A stretch of DNA of 64,000 nucleotides from Paucidesulfovibrio longus DSM 6739. GTDB lineage: Bacteria; Desulfobacterota; Desulfovibrionia; Desulfovibrionales; Desulfovibrionaceae. Location: the NCBI RefSeq assembly GCF_000420485.1, contig NZ_ATVA01000014.1:248001-312000 (forward strand), written 5' to 3'. This document shows, piece by piece, positions 8,696-17,317 of this stretch. The number at the start of each line of letters is the position of its first letter. Positions within the stretch are counted from its first letter, which is position 1. The notes below the pieces were generated by a model, which saw nothing but the letters and a program-made list of their open reading frames with translations, was not told where the DNA came from and did no database searches. The translations under genes and the position numbers were made by a program.

Positions 8696-9736
8696 ATGCC
8701 GACTTCGCTGAAGAGCCGCGCCGAAGAATGGGACCGACTCATCGCCCGGCTGGACAAGGCCGGGGTTCCGCCGGACGTGCGCTGGCGCACGCTGATTCTC
8801 TACATGCGCAACGTGCGCGGGTTCTATTTTCTTTCCGAACGCCAGAAGAGCGAGATCCAGCAGCTCATCGTGGACACCCTCAAGGCGCGGGACTACACGG
8901 ACAGGCACTACGAGGAAGTGGTCAAGCGGCAGGAGGAGATTCTGCTGGGGCCGCACAAGGAAAAGCTGCGCATGACCCTGGACGAGTCCGAGGGACTGCT
9001 GCGCGATTTTCGCGATCTGATGCTGCGCAAGAAGGGCGACGTGCAGGAGCTGGAGGTGCTCACGGTCGGGCTGGTGGAAAGCGAGAAAAGCCCCAAGGAG
9101 ATGATTTCGGCCATGCGCAAGGCCTTTCACGAGGTGGTCCACGCCATGGAGACGGACATGGCCGACCTGACGCGCATCTCCATGACCGACGCCCTGACCC
9201 AGCTCTACAACCGGCGCGCCTTTGACGAGCACCTCTCTGCCTCGGCCGAGGCCTGCGTGCAGGCGGGGCAGCCCCTGTCCCTGATCATGATCGACATCGA
9301 CCACTTCAAGCGCTTCAACGATACCTACGGCCACCGCATCGGCGACCAGGCCCTGCGCGTGGTGGCCAAGGTTCTGCTGCTGCATGGCGAGGAGGTCAAC
9401 GGCAGGCCGGACGCGGGCAGGAAGGGGAGATATTTTCCGGCGCGGTACGGCGGCGAGGAGTTCGCGGTCGTGCTCAACCGCACCCCCCTGGAAGAGGCCG
9501 CCCAAATGGGCGAGACCATCCGTTCCCGCGTGGAGCATTACAATTTCACCATTCAGGACAACAGCGGCAACGTCCTGCACGAGGGCGTGCGCATCACGGT
9601 CAGCGTGGGCGTGGCCCGGCTCGACCCGGCCTGGAAGGGGGCCTGGGCCGAGAACCTTCTGGAACATGCGGACAAGCACCTGTATCAGGCCAAGGAAAGC
9701 GGCAGGAACAAGGTTTGCTGCGTGCTGGAGGAATGA
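8696..9736 (+). CDS. GGDEF domain diguanylate cyclase
   Basis: This 346-residue soluble protein has an N-terminal helical region of about 150 residues with no recognised sensor domain. A full GGDEF domain follows: SMTDALTQLYNRRAFDEHL near residue 160, MIDIDHFKRFNDTYGH with the metal-binding Asp near 200, and RYGGEEF near 252. The signature Glu pair is intact, so c-di-GMP synthesis from two GTP is expected. The RxxD inhibitory site that normally precedes GGEEF is not present, so product inhibition may be absent. The loop before GGEEF is longer than usual. The start was placed at the ATG that follows GGAGG rather than at the upstream in-frame ATG. Confidence 0.92.
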   Translation: MPTSLKSRAEEWDRLIARLDKAGVPPDVRWRTLILYMRNVRGFYFLSERQKSEIQQLIVDTLKARDYTDRHYEEVVKRQEEILLGPHKEKLRMTLDESEGLLRDFRDLMLRKKGDVQELEVLTVGLVESEKSPKEMISAMRKAFHEVVHAMETDMADLTRISMTDALTQLYNRRAFDEHLSASAEACVQAGQPLSLIMIDIDHFKRFNDTYGHRIGDQALRVVAKVLLLHGEEVNGRPDAGRKGRYFPARYGGEEFAVVLNRTPLEEAAQMGETIRSRVEHYNFTIQDNSGNVLHEGVRITVSVGVARLDPAWKGAWAENLLEHADKHLYQAKESGRNKVCCVLEE

Positions 9737-9887
9737 GGTCGCTGCTGGCGCGGTGCGGCGGGGAATGCCCCGGAGGACGCTGCGCTGGGAGAGGGCTTCG
9801 GAAGGGCGGCTGGAGAAGGAAAGCGCGGCTCATCCGGTCGGCGTGTACGGGACCGGATGAACCCCGCTTCCGCGCTGTGCCGGACGG

Positions 9888-10046
9888 TCAGTCCGCGTCG
9901 ACGCGTTCACTCGAATCCCCGGCCGGACCGTTCTCGTCCTGTTCCGTCTGGTTTTTCGACTGCTTGCGCTTGAGTTTCTTTTCTTTTTTCTTCTGCTTGG
10001 CCAGGTCTTTCTGGCGCTTCTCGAACTTGTAGTTGCGTTCGGGCAA
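9888..10046 (-). CDS. Small lysine-rich protein with TTG start
   Basis: The frame of 52 residues starts at TTG, with AGGAGG five bases upstream. It begins LPERNYKFEKRQKDLAKQKK and continues as a Lys/Arg/Glu-rich coil with an acidic tail ending ERVDAD. The perfect ribosome site and the biased composition argue that it is a real gene. It lies directly downstream of the RRM gene and behind that gene's terminator. Its basic, helical nature suggests nucleic-acid or ribosome contact. I recall similar short proteins in Desulfovibrio, but no function can be assigned. Confidence 0.62.
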   Translation of the reverse strand: MPERNYKFEKRQKDLAKQKKKEKKLKRKQSKNQTEQDENGPAGDSSERVDAD

Positions 10047-10086
10047 GACTTCCTCCTGATTTTGCCGCGCCTTGCGGGCGCGGTTC

Positions 10087-10124
10087 GGAAAAGAAAGCGC
10101 CCGTCTCCCGAAAGAGACGGGCGC
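10087..10124 (-). terminator. Terminator of the RRM protein gene
   Basis: GCGCCCGTCTC pairs with GAGACGGGCGC around a six-base loop. Read on the minus strand it is followed by a T-rich stretch. Confidence 0.85.
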
Positions 10125-10153
10125 CGTGCCGGACTAAATCTGGCTCGCGAGAG

Positions 10154-10417
10154 CTACCAACGGGGGCGTTCTTCGCGGGGCTTGGCTTCGTTGACCTTGA
10201 TGTTGCGGCCGCCGAAGTCCTTGCCGTCCAGGTTCTTGATGGCTTCAAGAGCGCCGGAATCGTCCATTTCCACGAAGCCGAAGCCACGCGGGCGGCCCGT
10301 CTCGCGGTCTTCGACCAGCTTGACGGAAGTCACTTCGCCAAAGGCTTCAAAGGCGGAGCGGACTTCGCTCTCAGTGGCGGACCAGGACAGGTTTCCGACG
10401 TACAATTTCTTAGACAT
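10154..10417 (-). CDS. RRM-type RNA-binding protein
   Basis: This 87-residue single-RRM protein has the two RNA-contact motifs RNP2 (KLYVGNL, residues 4-10) and RNP1 (GRPRGFGFVEM, about 42-52). The C-terminal tail is short and basic (REERPRW). Bacterial RRM proteins of this type resemble cyanobacterial Rbp proteins and bind single-stranded RNA; some are cold-induced. A GGAGA site precedes the ATG, and a long AT-rich upstream region could carry a regulated leader. A strong terminator follows the gene. Confidence 0.94.
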   Translation of the reverse strand: MSKKLYVGNLSWSATESEVRSAFEAFGEVTSVKLVEDRETGRPRGFGFVEMDDSGALEAIKNLDGKDFGGRNIKVNEAKPREERPRW

Positions 10418-10791
10418 TCAATAGTCTCCAGTAATAAAAGTGATGGAACTATGGTGCCCGTGCACCAATAAAAAAGGAGCAAGGTACAAGATGCGTACAC
10501 TGCCCCTCGATTTACCTGTTTCGTTCAGACCAGCGCCGGCCAAACATTGGGGCCGCGCCTCCACGGGTGCCGCTGGTGTATGAGATGCCGACCCTTCGCT
10601 GTTTGCAGAATAAAGTCAAGCGATATAATTTTTTGCGGCTGGGAAATATGCTTCATTCGCAGACAATAACGTACGATATCATGTGCTAAGAGGGTGAAAT
10701 AAAATAATCGCAATGTCGAAATAACATTCGAATTGCAATGTCCCGAACCTGCAATTCCGAAAATGGGGGCAGGCGGATCCGCGTCTTCCCG
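10418..10791. other. AT-rich intergenic region between the RRM and rmuC genes
   Basis: These 374 bases are clearly richer in A/T than the surroundings and hold no convincing gene. An inverted repeat lies at 10710-10736 (GCAATGTCGAA and TTCGAATTGC around six bases). On the minus strand a T-rich stretch follows it, so it could end rmuC transcription. The rest is probably the promoter and leader of the RRM gene. A TTGACT box on the minus strand near 10615 has no good partner. Confidence 0.45.
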
Positions 10792-12276
10792 CTAGGACTC
10801 GTCCGCGTCCTGGGATCCGGAAGGGAGTTTGTTCGTCCGCATTTCCCTCGGAGCCGTGTCCTGGGGCGGAAGTTCCGGGATTTCCTCGCCGTCGGCCACT
10901 CCCAGGTCGTGGAGCCTGCGCGCCGAGCCGAGCACGCGCGACTCCAGCGAGCCCACGGCCTGATTGTACGCCTTGATCGTGGAGTCGAGCCGCTTGCCCA
11001 TGGCGTCCATGTGGCCTGTGAACACGCGCAGCCGGTCGTACAGCTCCTTGCCGAGCTTTTTCACCTCCTGGGCGCTGCGGGCGATGGTTTCCTGCTGCCA
11101 GCCGTAGTGGACGGCCCGGAGCAGGGCGATGAGCGTGGTGGGCGAGGCCACGATGACCCCGCTGTCCACGCCGTCCTCGATGAGGCCCGGCTGGCAGCTC
11201 AGGGCCGCGCTATAAAACGCCTCCCCCGGAAGAAACATGAGCACGAATTCCGGGGCGGGGCTGAACTGCGCCCAGTAGCTTTTCTGGCCGAGCTGCTTCA
11301 TGTGCGTGCGGACGTGCCCCGCGTGGCGCAGCAGGAGCTGCTTTCTGCGCTCCTCGTCCGGCTCGTCCGCCGCTTCCATGTAGGCTTCCAGGGGGGCCTT
11401 GGCGTCCACCACGATGTTCTTGCCGCCCGGCAGCTGCACGACCATGTCCGGCCGCAGCCTGCCGGAGTCGCCTTCGGCGTGGCGCTGTTCGTAGAAATCG
11501 CAGTGCGGGGTCATGCCTGCCAGCTCCACCACGCGGCGCAGCTGGATTTCGCCCCAGCGGCCACGGACCACGGGCTTGCTCAGGGCGTGGACCAGCTTTC
11601 CGGTCTCGTCCTTGAGCTTGTTCTGGGTCAGGGCCAGGCTGCGGACCTGTTCCGTGAGGCTGGAGTAGGCGGCGACGCGCTCCTTCTCCAGCGCGGAGAG
11701 CTTGCCGTCCACCTGCTTCAGGGATTCGGAAAGGGGCTGCACGAGCTGGCGGATGCCCTGGTGGCGCAGCTCCAGGTCGCTCTGGGCCGACTGCCGCAAC
11801 TGGGCGAAGGACTCGCCCGCGAGCTGGAGAAAGGCCTTGTTGTTGTTTTGCAGCGTTTCGCCGGAAAGCGCCTTGAAGTCGCTCGCCAGATTCGCGCGCA
11901 GCTCGGAAAGCAGGGCGATTTTTTCCTCGGCGGCCTTGCGTTCCCCTTCCATGCGGGTTTCCAGCTCGGCCCGCGCGCGGGCGAGCTGCGCGGCCTCGGC
12001 GCGCAGCGCGCGCAGTTCCGTCTCCAGTTCGGGAATCCTGCCCGCCGTGGCCAGGGCCGAGGCGCGCTCCTCGGAAACGAAGCGCAGCTCCTCCCGGAGG
12101 GCGTCCAGTTCGGCGCAGACGTCGATGTACTGGGCTTGAAAGGTGCCTGCCTGCTCGGAGAGCCGTTCGCGCTCGTAGGCCCCCCTGCGCGAGCGCAGCA
12201 GGACGGCCAGCCCTCCGGCCAGGGCGATGGCGAACGTCAGCAGGGCGGCGAGGTAGCCGGGATGAAGCATGTCCAT
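10792..12276 (-). CDS. rmuC: DNA recombination protein RmuC
   Basis: This 494-residue protein has one N-terminal transmembrane helix (about residues 8-27). A long coiled coil follows (about 40-190, with repeated ELETELRALRAE-type heptads), and then the RmuC nuclease-like domain with GRWGEIQLRRVVELAGM near 240 and VVQLPGGKNIVVDAKAPLEAY near 280. The DAK segment fits the PD-(D/E)XK-like core. RmuC limits inversion at short inverted repeats and is linked to processing of recombination structures. The length is normal. It lies downstream of the pat-like gene, separated by a GC-rich hairpin. Confidence 0.94.
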   Translation of the reverse strand: MDMLHPGYLAALLTFAIALAGGLAVLLRSRRGAYERERLSEQAGTFQAQYIDVCAELDALREELRFVSEERASALATAGRIPELETELRALRAEAAQLARARAELETRMEGERKAAEEKIALLSELRANLASDFKALSGETLQNNNKAFLQLAGESFAQLRQSAQSDLELRHQGIRQLVQPLSESLKQVDGKLSALEKERVAAYSSLTEQVRSLALTQNKLKDETGKLVHALSKPVVRGRWGEIQLRRVVELAGMTPHCDFYEQRHAEGDSGRLRPDMVVQLPGGKNIVVDAKAPLEAYMEAADEPDEERRKQLLLRHAGHVRTHMKQLGQKSYWAQFSPAPEFVLMFLPGEAFYSAALSCQPGLIEDGVDSGVIVASPTTLIALLRAVHYGWQQETIARSAQEVKKLGKELYDRLRVFTGHMDAMGKRLDSTIKAYNQAVGSLESRVLGSARRLHDLGVADGEEIPELPPQDTAPREMRTNKLPSGSQDADES

Positions 12277-12304
12277 GTGGTCTCCGGGAAAGGATTGCGG
12301 TCGA

Positions 12305-12333
12305 GCCCGCGCGGCGGCGATGTCCGCGCGGGC
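12305..12333. repeat. Perfect 10-bp hairpin between the pat-like and rmuC genes
   Basis: GCCCGCGCGG and CCGCGCGGGC flank a nine-base loop. No T run follows on either strand. It may modulate read-through between the two minus-strand genes. Confidence 0.5.
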
Positions 12334-12350
12334 TGCGGAGGTTCGGTCTG

Positions 12351-15047
12351 CTAGGCTCCGTGCAGGTCCAGCTCCATGTCCACGAGCTGGTTGTCTTCCG
12401 GGTCCGAAGTGATGGCGAAGCCGAACTTGCGCGCCAGGCCCTGCATGCCCTGGTTTTCGAGCATGGTCTGGCCCACGAGCTTGGCCGTGCCGCGTTCGCG
12501 CGTGTAGTCGATGGACTTCTTGAAGAGCATGGAGCCGAGGCCCTGGCCCTTGAGCGCGGAGCGGATCACGATGGCGAATTCCGCCTCGGAGTTGTCGGGC
12601 CGGGTGATGGTCCGGGATACGCCGAGGGTTTCGGGTTCGCCGTCCTCGCCCGTGCGCTGCGCGATGAAGGCCATTTCGCGGTCGTAGTCGATCTGGGTGA
12701 AGGCCGCGAGGTCTTTGTGGTCGAATTCGCGCCGGACCGCGCCGAAGAAGCGCAGGCGGAGATCGTCGTCCGAAAGGCTGGCCAAAAATTCCCGGTGCGC
12801 GGCCTCGTCCTCAGGGCGGATGGGCCGGATGGTGATCTTGGTCCCGTCCTTGAGCACGACGCACTCTTCCAGCTCGCGCGGATAGGGGCGGATGGCGAGG
12901 CGCTGCGCGCCGTCGCCCTCGTACGCGGCCACCTGGATGCGGGCCGTGAGCGCGAGCACGCCGAGGTCGTCGGCGTAGAGGGGGTTGATGTCCAGGGTGT
13001 GCACCTGGGGCAGGTCGATGAGCAGCTGGGAGACCTGGATCAGCGTCAGGCAGACGTCGTCCAGGTCCGTGGCCGCTGTGGTGGGCGTGCCCTTGAGCAG
13101 CCGCACGATGCGCGTGCGGGAGATCAGCTCCCGCGCAAGGCTCATGGACAGCGGCGGCAGGGCCACGGCCCGGTCCATGATGATCTCGCGCGACATGCCG
13201 CCGTGGCCGAAATAGATGGTCGGCCCGAACACGGGGTCCGTGTTGGCGGAGATGAACAATTCGTGGGCGCCGGGCCTGCGGCCCATCTTCTGCACGGTGA
13301 AGCCCTCGATGTAGGCGTCGGGCCGCTCGCGGCTGACGCGAGCCAGGATGTTGGCCGCGGCTTCCCAGACCTGTTCCGGGGTTTCCAGGTCGAGCAGCAC
13401 GCCGCCCACGTCGTAGGGCTGGGGAATCTGCGGGGAGCGCAGCTTCACGGCCACGGGGTAGCCCAGCTCGTCCGCGGCGATGACCGAGTCGCGCGCGGAG
13501 ACGGCCAGCCGCGTTTCCACAACGGGGATGCCGTAGGCCGCGAGAACCCGCTTGGCTTCCGGTTCGGTCAGGGTGTCGCGCCCGTCCGCCAGGACCGTCT
13601 CGATGACCTCGCGCGCGGCCATGGTGTCCGGGAAGAAGTCCGTGGGCAGCGAGTCCGGCGTTTCCATGAGCATTTCCTGGTTGCGCTGGAACTCGACCAT
13701 GTAGAGATAGGCCCGGATGGCCTTGTCCGGGGTGTCGTAGGTGGGCACGCCCGCGTTGCGGAAGATCTCCCGCGCCTTTTCGGCCTTGCCCAGGCCGAGC
13801 CAGCAGGCGAAGACCATGCGCCGCACCCGTTTCAGCGAGTCGGCCAGGGCCTGGGCCACTTCCTCTTCCGGCAGGCCCGCAAAGGGCACGTGCATGGTCA
13901 GCACCGCGTCCACGCCCTTGTCCTTGAGCAGCGCGCGCACCAGCTCGGCGTATTCCTTGCCGGAGGCGTTGAAGGGGATGTCCACGGGATTGGTGCGCGA
14001 CCATTTTCGGTCGATGATCTCGTCCACGGCGGTCTTGGTTTCGTCCGAGAGCCGCGCCAGCCTGCCGCCGCCCATGAGCAGGGCGTCCGCCGCGAGGATT
14101 CCGGCGGAAACGCCGTTGGTCACGATGGCCAGCCGGTCGCCGCGCACGGGCTTGATGTCGGCCAGGGTGCGCGCCGCGTCGAACAGTCCGTCGATGGTGT
14201 CCACGCGCAGCATGCCCGCGCGGCGAAAGGCCACGTCGTAGATCTCGTCCGAAAGGGTCATGCCCTCCAGGCCCGTGTCCGCGCATTCGCGCAGCACCGT
14301 CTCGAAGGCCTGGCCGGGCCGGATGACCAGCACGGGCTTGTTGCGCGAGGCGGCCCGCGCCGCGGACATGAACTCCCGCGCGTCGCAGACGCTCTCCACA
14401 TAGAGCAGGATCGAGCGGGTCATCGGGTCGCTGGAAAGGTAGTCGAGCACGTCCGCGATGTTCACGTCGATGCGCGCGCCGAGCGCGACCAGATGGGAAA
14501 ATCCGATGCCCTGGCCCCGCGCCCAGTCGAGCACCGCGGTGAAAAGGCTGTCCGACTGCGAGATGAACGCGGTCTTGCCCGGCTGGATCGTGGCGTGGGC
14601 CAGACTGGCGTTGAGGTTGATGCCCGGCGCCATGAAGCCCAGGCATTTGGGGCCGAGCACGCGCATGGCCGGGGTTTCCGCCGCCTCCAGAATTTCGTTC
14701 TTGAGCCGCAGGCGGTCGTCCGGGTCCATGCCCTGAAAGCTGCCGCCCAGGAGCATCACGGCGCGCGCGCCGATGGCCCGCAGCTGGGCCACCACGTCCG
14801 GAGCCTCCCGCACGGGACGGGCCACGATGGCCAGGTCCGGGGCCTTGGGCAGCTGGGCGATGCCGGGATAGGTGAGTACGCCCGCGATGGCCTCCGCGTC
14901 GGAGCTGACGGGCATGACCGGACCCATGAAGCCGCCGCCCATGATGTTGCGCATGACGATGTTGCCCGCGTTGGTCGGGTCGTTCGTCGCGCCGATCACG
15001 GCGATGGACTTGGGGTTGAAGAGATGTTCGAGATTGATGACGCTCAT
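12351..15047 (-). CDS. CoA-binding / ATP-grasp ligase fused to GNAT acetyltransferase (Pat type)
   Basis: This 898-residue protein has the order CoA-binding Rossmann domain (FNPKSIAVIGATNDP near residue 11), succinyl-CoA-synthetase-like flavodoxin domains, an ATP-grasp domain (about 480-700) and a C-terminal GNAT domain (about 735-895, starting TIRPIRPEDEAAHREFLASL). The architecture equals the NDP-forming acyl-CoA synthetase homologues known as Pat/PatZ or YfiQ, which acetylate lysines in proteins such as acetyl-CoA synthetase. The predicted phospho-His region of true ligases was not verified. GGGGAG lies a few bases before the ATG. A role in protein lysine acetylation or in acyl-CoA formation remains open. 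Confidence 0.9.
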   Translation of the reverse strand: MSVINLEHLFNPKSIAVIGATNDPTNAGNIVMRNIMGGGFMGPVMPVSSDAEAIAGVLTYPGIAQLPKAPDLAIVARPVREAPDVVAQLRAIGARAVMLLGGSFQGMDPDDRLRLKNEILEAAETPAMRVLGPKCLGFMAPGINLNASLAHATIQPGKTAFISQSDSLFTAVLDWARGQGIGFSHLVALGARIDVNIADVLDYLSSDPMTRSILLYVESVCDAREFMSAARAASRNKPVLVIRPGQAFETVLRECADTGLEGMTLSDEIYDVAFRRAGMLRVDTIDGLFDAARTLADIKPVRGDRLAIVTNGVSAGILAADALLMGGGRLARLSDETKTAVDEIIDRKWSRTNPVDIPFNASGKEYAELVRALLKDKGVDAVLTMHVPFAGLPEEEVAQALADSLKRVRRMVFACWLGLGKAEKAREIFRNAGVPTYDTPDKAIRAYLYMVEFQRNQEMLMETPDSLPTDFFPDTMAAREVIETVLADGRDTLTEPEAKRVLAAYGIPVVETRLAVSARDSVIAADELGYPVAVKLRSPQIPQPYDVGGVLLDLETPEQVWEAAANILARVSRERPDAYIEGFTVQKMGRRPGAHELFISANTDPVFGPTIYFGHGGMSREIIMDRAVALPPLSMSLARELISRTRIVRLLKGTPTTAATDLDDVCLTLIQVSQLLIDLPQVHTLDINPLYADDLGVLALTARIQVAAYEGDGAQRLAIRPYPRELEECVVLKDGTKITIRPIRPEDEAAHREFLASLSDDDLRLRFFGAVRREFDHKDLAAFTQIDYDREMAFIAQRTGEDGEPETLGVSRTITRPDNSEAEFAIVIRSALKGQGLGSMLFKKSIDYTRERGTAKLVGQTMLENQGMQGLARKFGFAITSDPEDNQLVDMELDLHGA

Positions 15048-15248
15048 GGGGCTCCCCGTGGTTTTCCGGTTGCCCCTTGTGGGTAGCAGATTCGGAAGGG
15101 GATGGAAATTGGAATCAGGTCCGTCCGCGCCCGGTTTTGGCCCTTTCCGGGACGCGGCAGGGCGGCGCGGGCGTTTCGCGCATTGTTATGCGCGGGGCGA
15201 TGGGATAAATCCTGAGCCAGGGCAGGCGAGCCCGAACAGGAGGATGCG

Positions 15249-16256
15249 ATGCACAAGACGGCCAGGGACGGGGAAGCCGGAACCGCTTCGGAGCTCATGG
15301 AGCGCTGGAAGCGCGCGGCGATCACCACGCGCCAGGCCGACCCGTTCTGCACCGCCCCGGCGTGGCAGCTGGCGTTTCACGAGGTGCAGAACCCCGCCTG
15401 GCAACTGCTGGTCCACGCCGAGGACCAGAGCGTCATGGCCTTTGCCGCCGCGTCGGATCAATTCGGCCAGGCGGTGCTGCTGCCGCTGGAGCGGCTCTGG
15501 ATGTTCGGCTGCCCCCTGCTCGGCAAGCGGGCCGTGGGCCTCCTGCGCTTCGTGGTCGAGGCCATCCGCACCACGCAGGCTCTGACCTTTTCCAAGATCG
15601 TCGTCAGCGGGGTGCGGCCCGGCGGCGTCCTGGCCGGGCGTCTGCGCAGCCAGTTCGGCGCGACGCACGATATCCACGTCCAGCCCACGGGCACCCAGTG
15701 CGCGGCTTCCCTGCGCGGCGGCCTGGACGGCTACCTTTCCCGCCGCTCCGCCAACCATCGGCGAAATCTGAAACGGGAACGCAAAAAGGCGCTGGACAAG
15801 GGCATTCGTTTCGAGCGCGTCCTGCCCGACACGGCCCAGGAAACCGCCGAGGCCTATGCGCGGGTGCTCGGCGTGGAGCTGCGCAGCTGGAAGGGCATGG
15901 GCGGCTGCGGCATGGAAAGCGGCTTTTCGCGCAGGTTCTACGAGAGAATGCTGCACCGCCTCGCGCCGGAAAAGGGCGCGCGGATCATCTTCGCCCGACA
16001 CGAAGACCGGGACATCGGCTTCGTGTTCGGCGGCCTGGCCGGAAACATCTATCGCGGCCAGCAGTTCAGCTATGCCGACGACTGGAAGGAATACTCCGTG
16101 GGCAACCTGCTCCAGATGGAACAGATCGCCTGGCTCTGCGAGGAAGGCGCTGCGCGCTACGACCTGGGGCCGATCACGGGGGAGAAGATGGAATACAAGC
16201 GCCACTGGGCCGAGCAGCGCTTTCCGCTGGAAGCCTGGGTGCTGGAACGCAAGTGA
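15249..16256 (+). CDS. FemAB/CelD-like GNAT acyltransferase
   Basis: This is a 335-residue soluble protein. The central part reads YLSRRSANHRRNLKRERKKA near residue 160, the typical RRN-x-x-K pattern of the BioF2/CelD (Acetyltransf_6) group. The second half has GFVFGGLAGNIYRGQQFSY and ends with YKRHWAEQRF, also typical. Members transfer acyl or aminoacyl groups in exopolysaccharide, peptidoglycan or lipid pathways. AGGAGG lies six bases before the start. The gene is followed by a cupin gene of polysaccharide type, consistent with a cell-envelope role, but the substrate is unknown. Confidence 0.84.
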   Translation: MHKTARDGEAGTASELMERWKRAAITTRQADPFCTAPAWQLAFHEVQNPAWQLLVHAEDQSVMAFAAASDQFGQAVLLPLERLWMFGCPLLGKRAVGLLRFVVEAIRTTQALTFSKIVVSGVRPGGVLAGRLRSQFGATHDIHVQPTGTQCAASLRGGLDGYLSRRSANHRRNLKRERKKALDKGIRFERVLPDTAQETAEAYARVLGVELRSWKGMGGCGMESGFSRRFYERMLHRLAPEKGARIIFARHEDRDIGFVFGGLAGNIYRGQQFSYADDWKEYSVGNLLQMEQIAWLCEEGAARYDLGPITGEKMEYKRHWAEQRFPLEAWVLERK

Positions 16257-16383
16257 GGGTGAAGGGGCGCGCCTGCCGCGCCCGGACCGCGCGGCGGGAA
16301 AAGGCCTGCCCGGGTTCACGGCGCAGCGCGCGGACGCCCCGAAGCAGCCGCCCGGAAGCCGCTGCCGAGAAAGGGAGTCGAGA

Positions 16384-16905
16384 ATGGATGAAGGCAAATC
16401 CTTTCCCCTGGCCCTGGAGGCCCCGGAAACCGAACTGACCGCCATCTCCGGCGACATGATCCACACGGCCCTTGCGGCCTCGCGCCGCAGCCCGCGCAGG
16501 CGGATCATCCAGCCGCTGCACAAGACGGCGGACTCCCCGCTGCACCGCATGCTCAACGTGGCCCAGCCAGGAACCTACATCCGCCCGCACCGCCACCTGG
16601 ACCCGCCCAAGGCCGAATCCCTCGTGGTCCTGCAAGGCCGCATCGGGTTCGTGACCTTCGACGCGGCCGGGGAAGTGACCGGAACGTACGTCCTGGGACC
16701 GGATGAGGACGCCGTGGGCATCGACATGGAGCCGGGCGCGTACCACTCGTTCGTGGTTCTGGAGCCGGATACCGTGCTCTTCGAGGTCAAGCCCGGACCC
16801 TATGCCAAGGCCACGGACAAGGCCTTCGCTGCCTGGGCGCCGGAGGAGTTCACGGATGCGGCGCGGGAATATGTGGAGCGGTTGGCGGGGATGTTCCAGG
16901 CGTAG
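16384..16905 (+). CDS. wbuC: WbuC family cupin
   Basis: This 173-residue protein has one cupin fold. The metal motif appears as TYIRPHRHLDPPKAESLVVL near residues 62-81, and the second motif, AYHSFVVLEP, near 120. The N-terminal RRRIIQPLHKTADSPLHRML segment is typical of WbuC, a family found in O-antigen clusters; its enzymatic role is not firmly known. The start follows GGGAG by about six bases. It lies 127 bases downstream of the acyltransferase gene and is probably cotranscribed. Confidence 0.88.
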   Translation: MDEGKSFPLALEAPETELTAISGDMIHTALAASRRSPRRRIIQPLHKTADSPLHRMLNVAQPGTYIRPHRHLDPPKAESLVVLQGRIGFVTFDAAGEVTGTYVLGPDEDAVGIDMEPGAYHSFVVLEPDTVLFEVKPGPYAKATDKAFAAWAPEEFTDAAREYVERLAGMFQA

Positions 16906-16942
16906 ATCGGTATCTTCTGCAAGGTCGGGGGGCGAGGTCATG

Positions 16943-17016
16943 CCGCCCGCCGGACCAACCGGGGCTGCCGTGTTTTCGTCTGGTCGGCGCTTCCCTGTCG
17001 TTGTTCCGGCGGGCGG
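16943..17016. repeat. 12-bp inverted repeat with 50-base loop
   Basis: CCGCCCGCCGGA (16943-16954) and TCCGGCGGGCGG (17005-17016) are perfect inverted copies. The pair lies between the wbuC stop and the end of the orphan phage genes. It could form a large terminator-like hairpin or mark an old junction. Confidence 0.55.
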
Positions 17017-17026
17017 TGTTCGTCGT

Positions 17027-17281
17027 TTAGCTGAGCGGGATGGTCGCGGCCGTGCCCGCGTTCACGTCCGCCACCAGCAGGCCCGGAACCGGGCTGGTCC
17101 CGTACCCGCTGACGCAGAGCACGATGTCGCCGCTGCTCAGGTTGTAGTGTTCCACGGCGAGGTCGAAGTAGCCCTCGGTCCGGACCGTGGCCGCGTCGTC
17201 CGCGCTGCGGTAGAGAAAGGGCTGCTGTCCGGGCACGCCGCCCATGAGCCGCATGTCTTCACTGCTGTAGGCCATTTCCAT
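17027..17281 (-). CDS. Small phage virion-associated protein, companion of the capsid gene
   Basis: This 84-residue protein starts MEMAYSSEDMRLMGG, followed by YRSADDAATVRTEGYF near 24-39, a hydrophobic D-I-V-L-C-V strand segment and an Ala/Thr-rich end. The pattern (a sub-domain of the form TDAAATV-x-x-x-GYF, then a G-D-I-V strand) resembles short proteins encoded next to major capsid genes of tailed phages, which I take for decoration or head-fibre modules. It lies 36 bases downstream of the capsid gene with the same orientation and probably shares its transcript. The family assignment is from pattern memory. Confidence 0.6.
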   Translation of the reverse strand: MEMAYSSEDMRLMGGVPGQQPFLYRSADDAATVRTEGYFDLAVEHYNLSSGDIVLCVSGYGTSPVPGLLVADVNAGTAATIPLS

Positions 17282-17317
17282 GTCTCCCTTTGATTCGTTT
17301 GGTATCGGGCGGTCAGG

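Noticed and set aside
10525-10713. 62-codon minus-strand frame upstream of the RRM gene
   Set aside because: AT-rich leader region, no ribosome site, composition unlike neighbours.
12360-15086. Very long plus-strand open frame opposite the Pat-type gene
   Set aside because: His/Gly/Ala/Arg-rich composition with no domain; it is the antisense shadow of a GC-rich gene.
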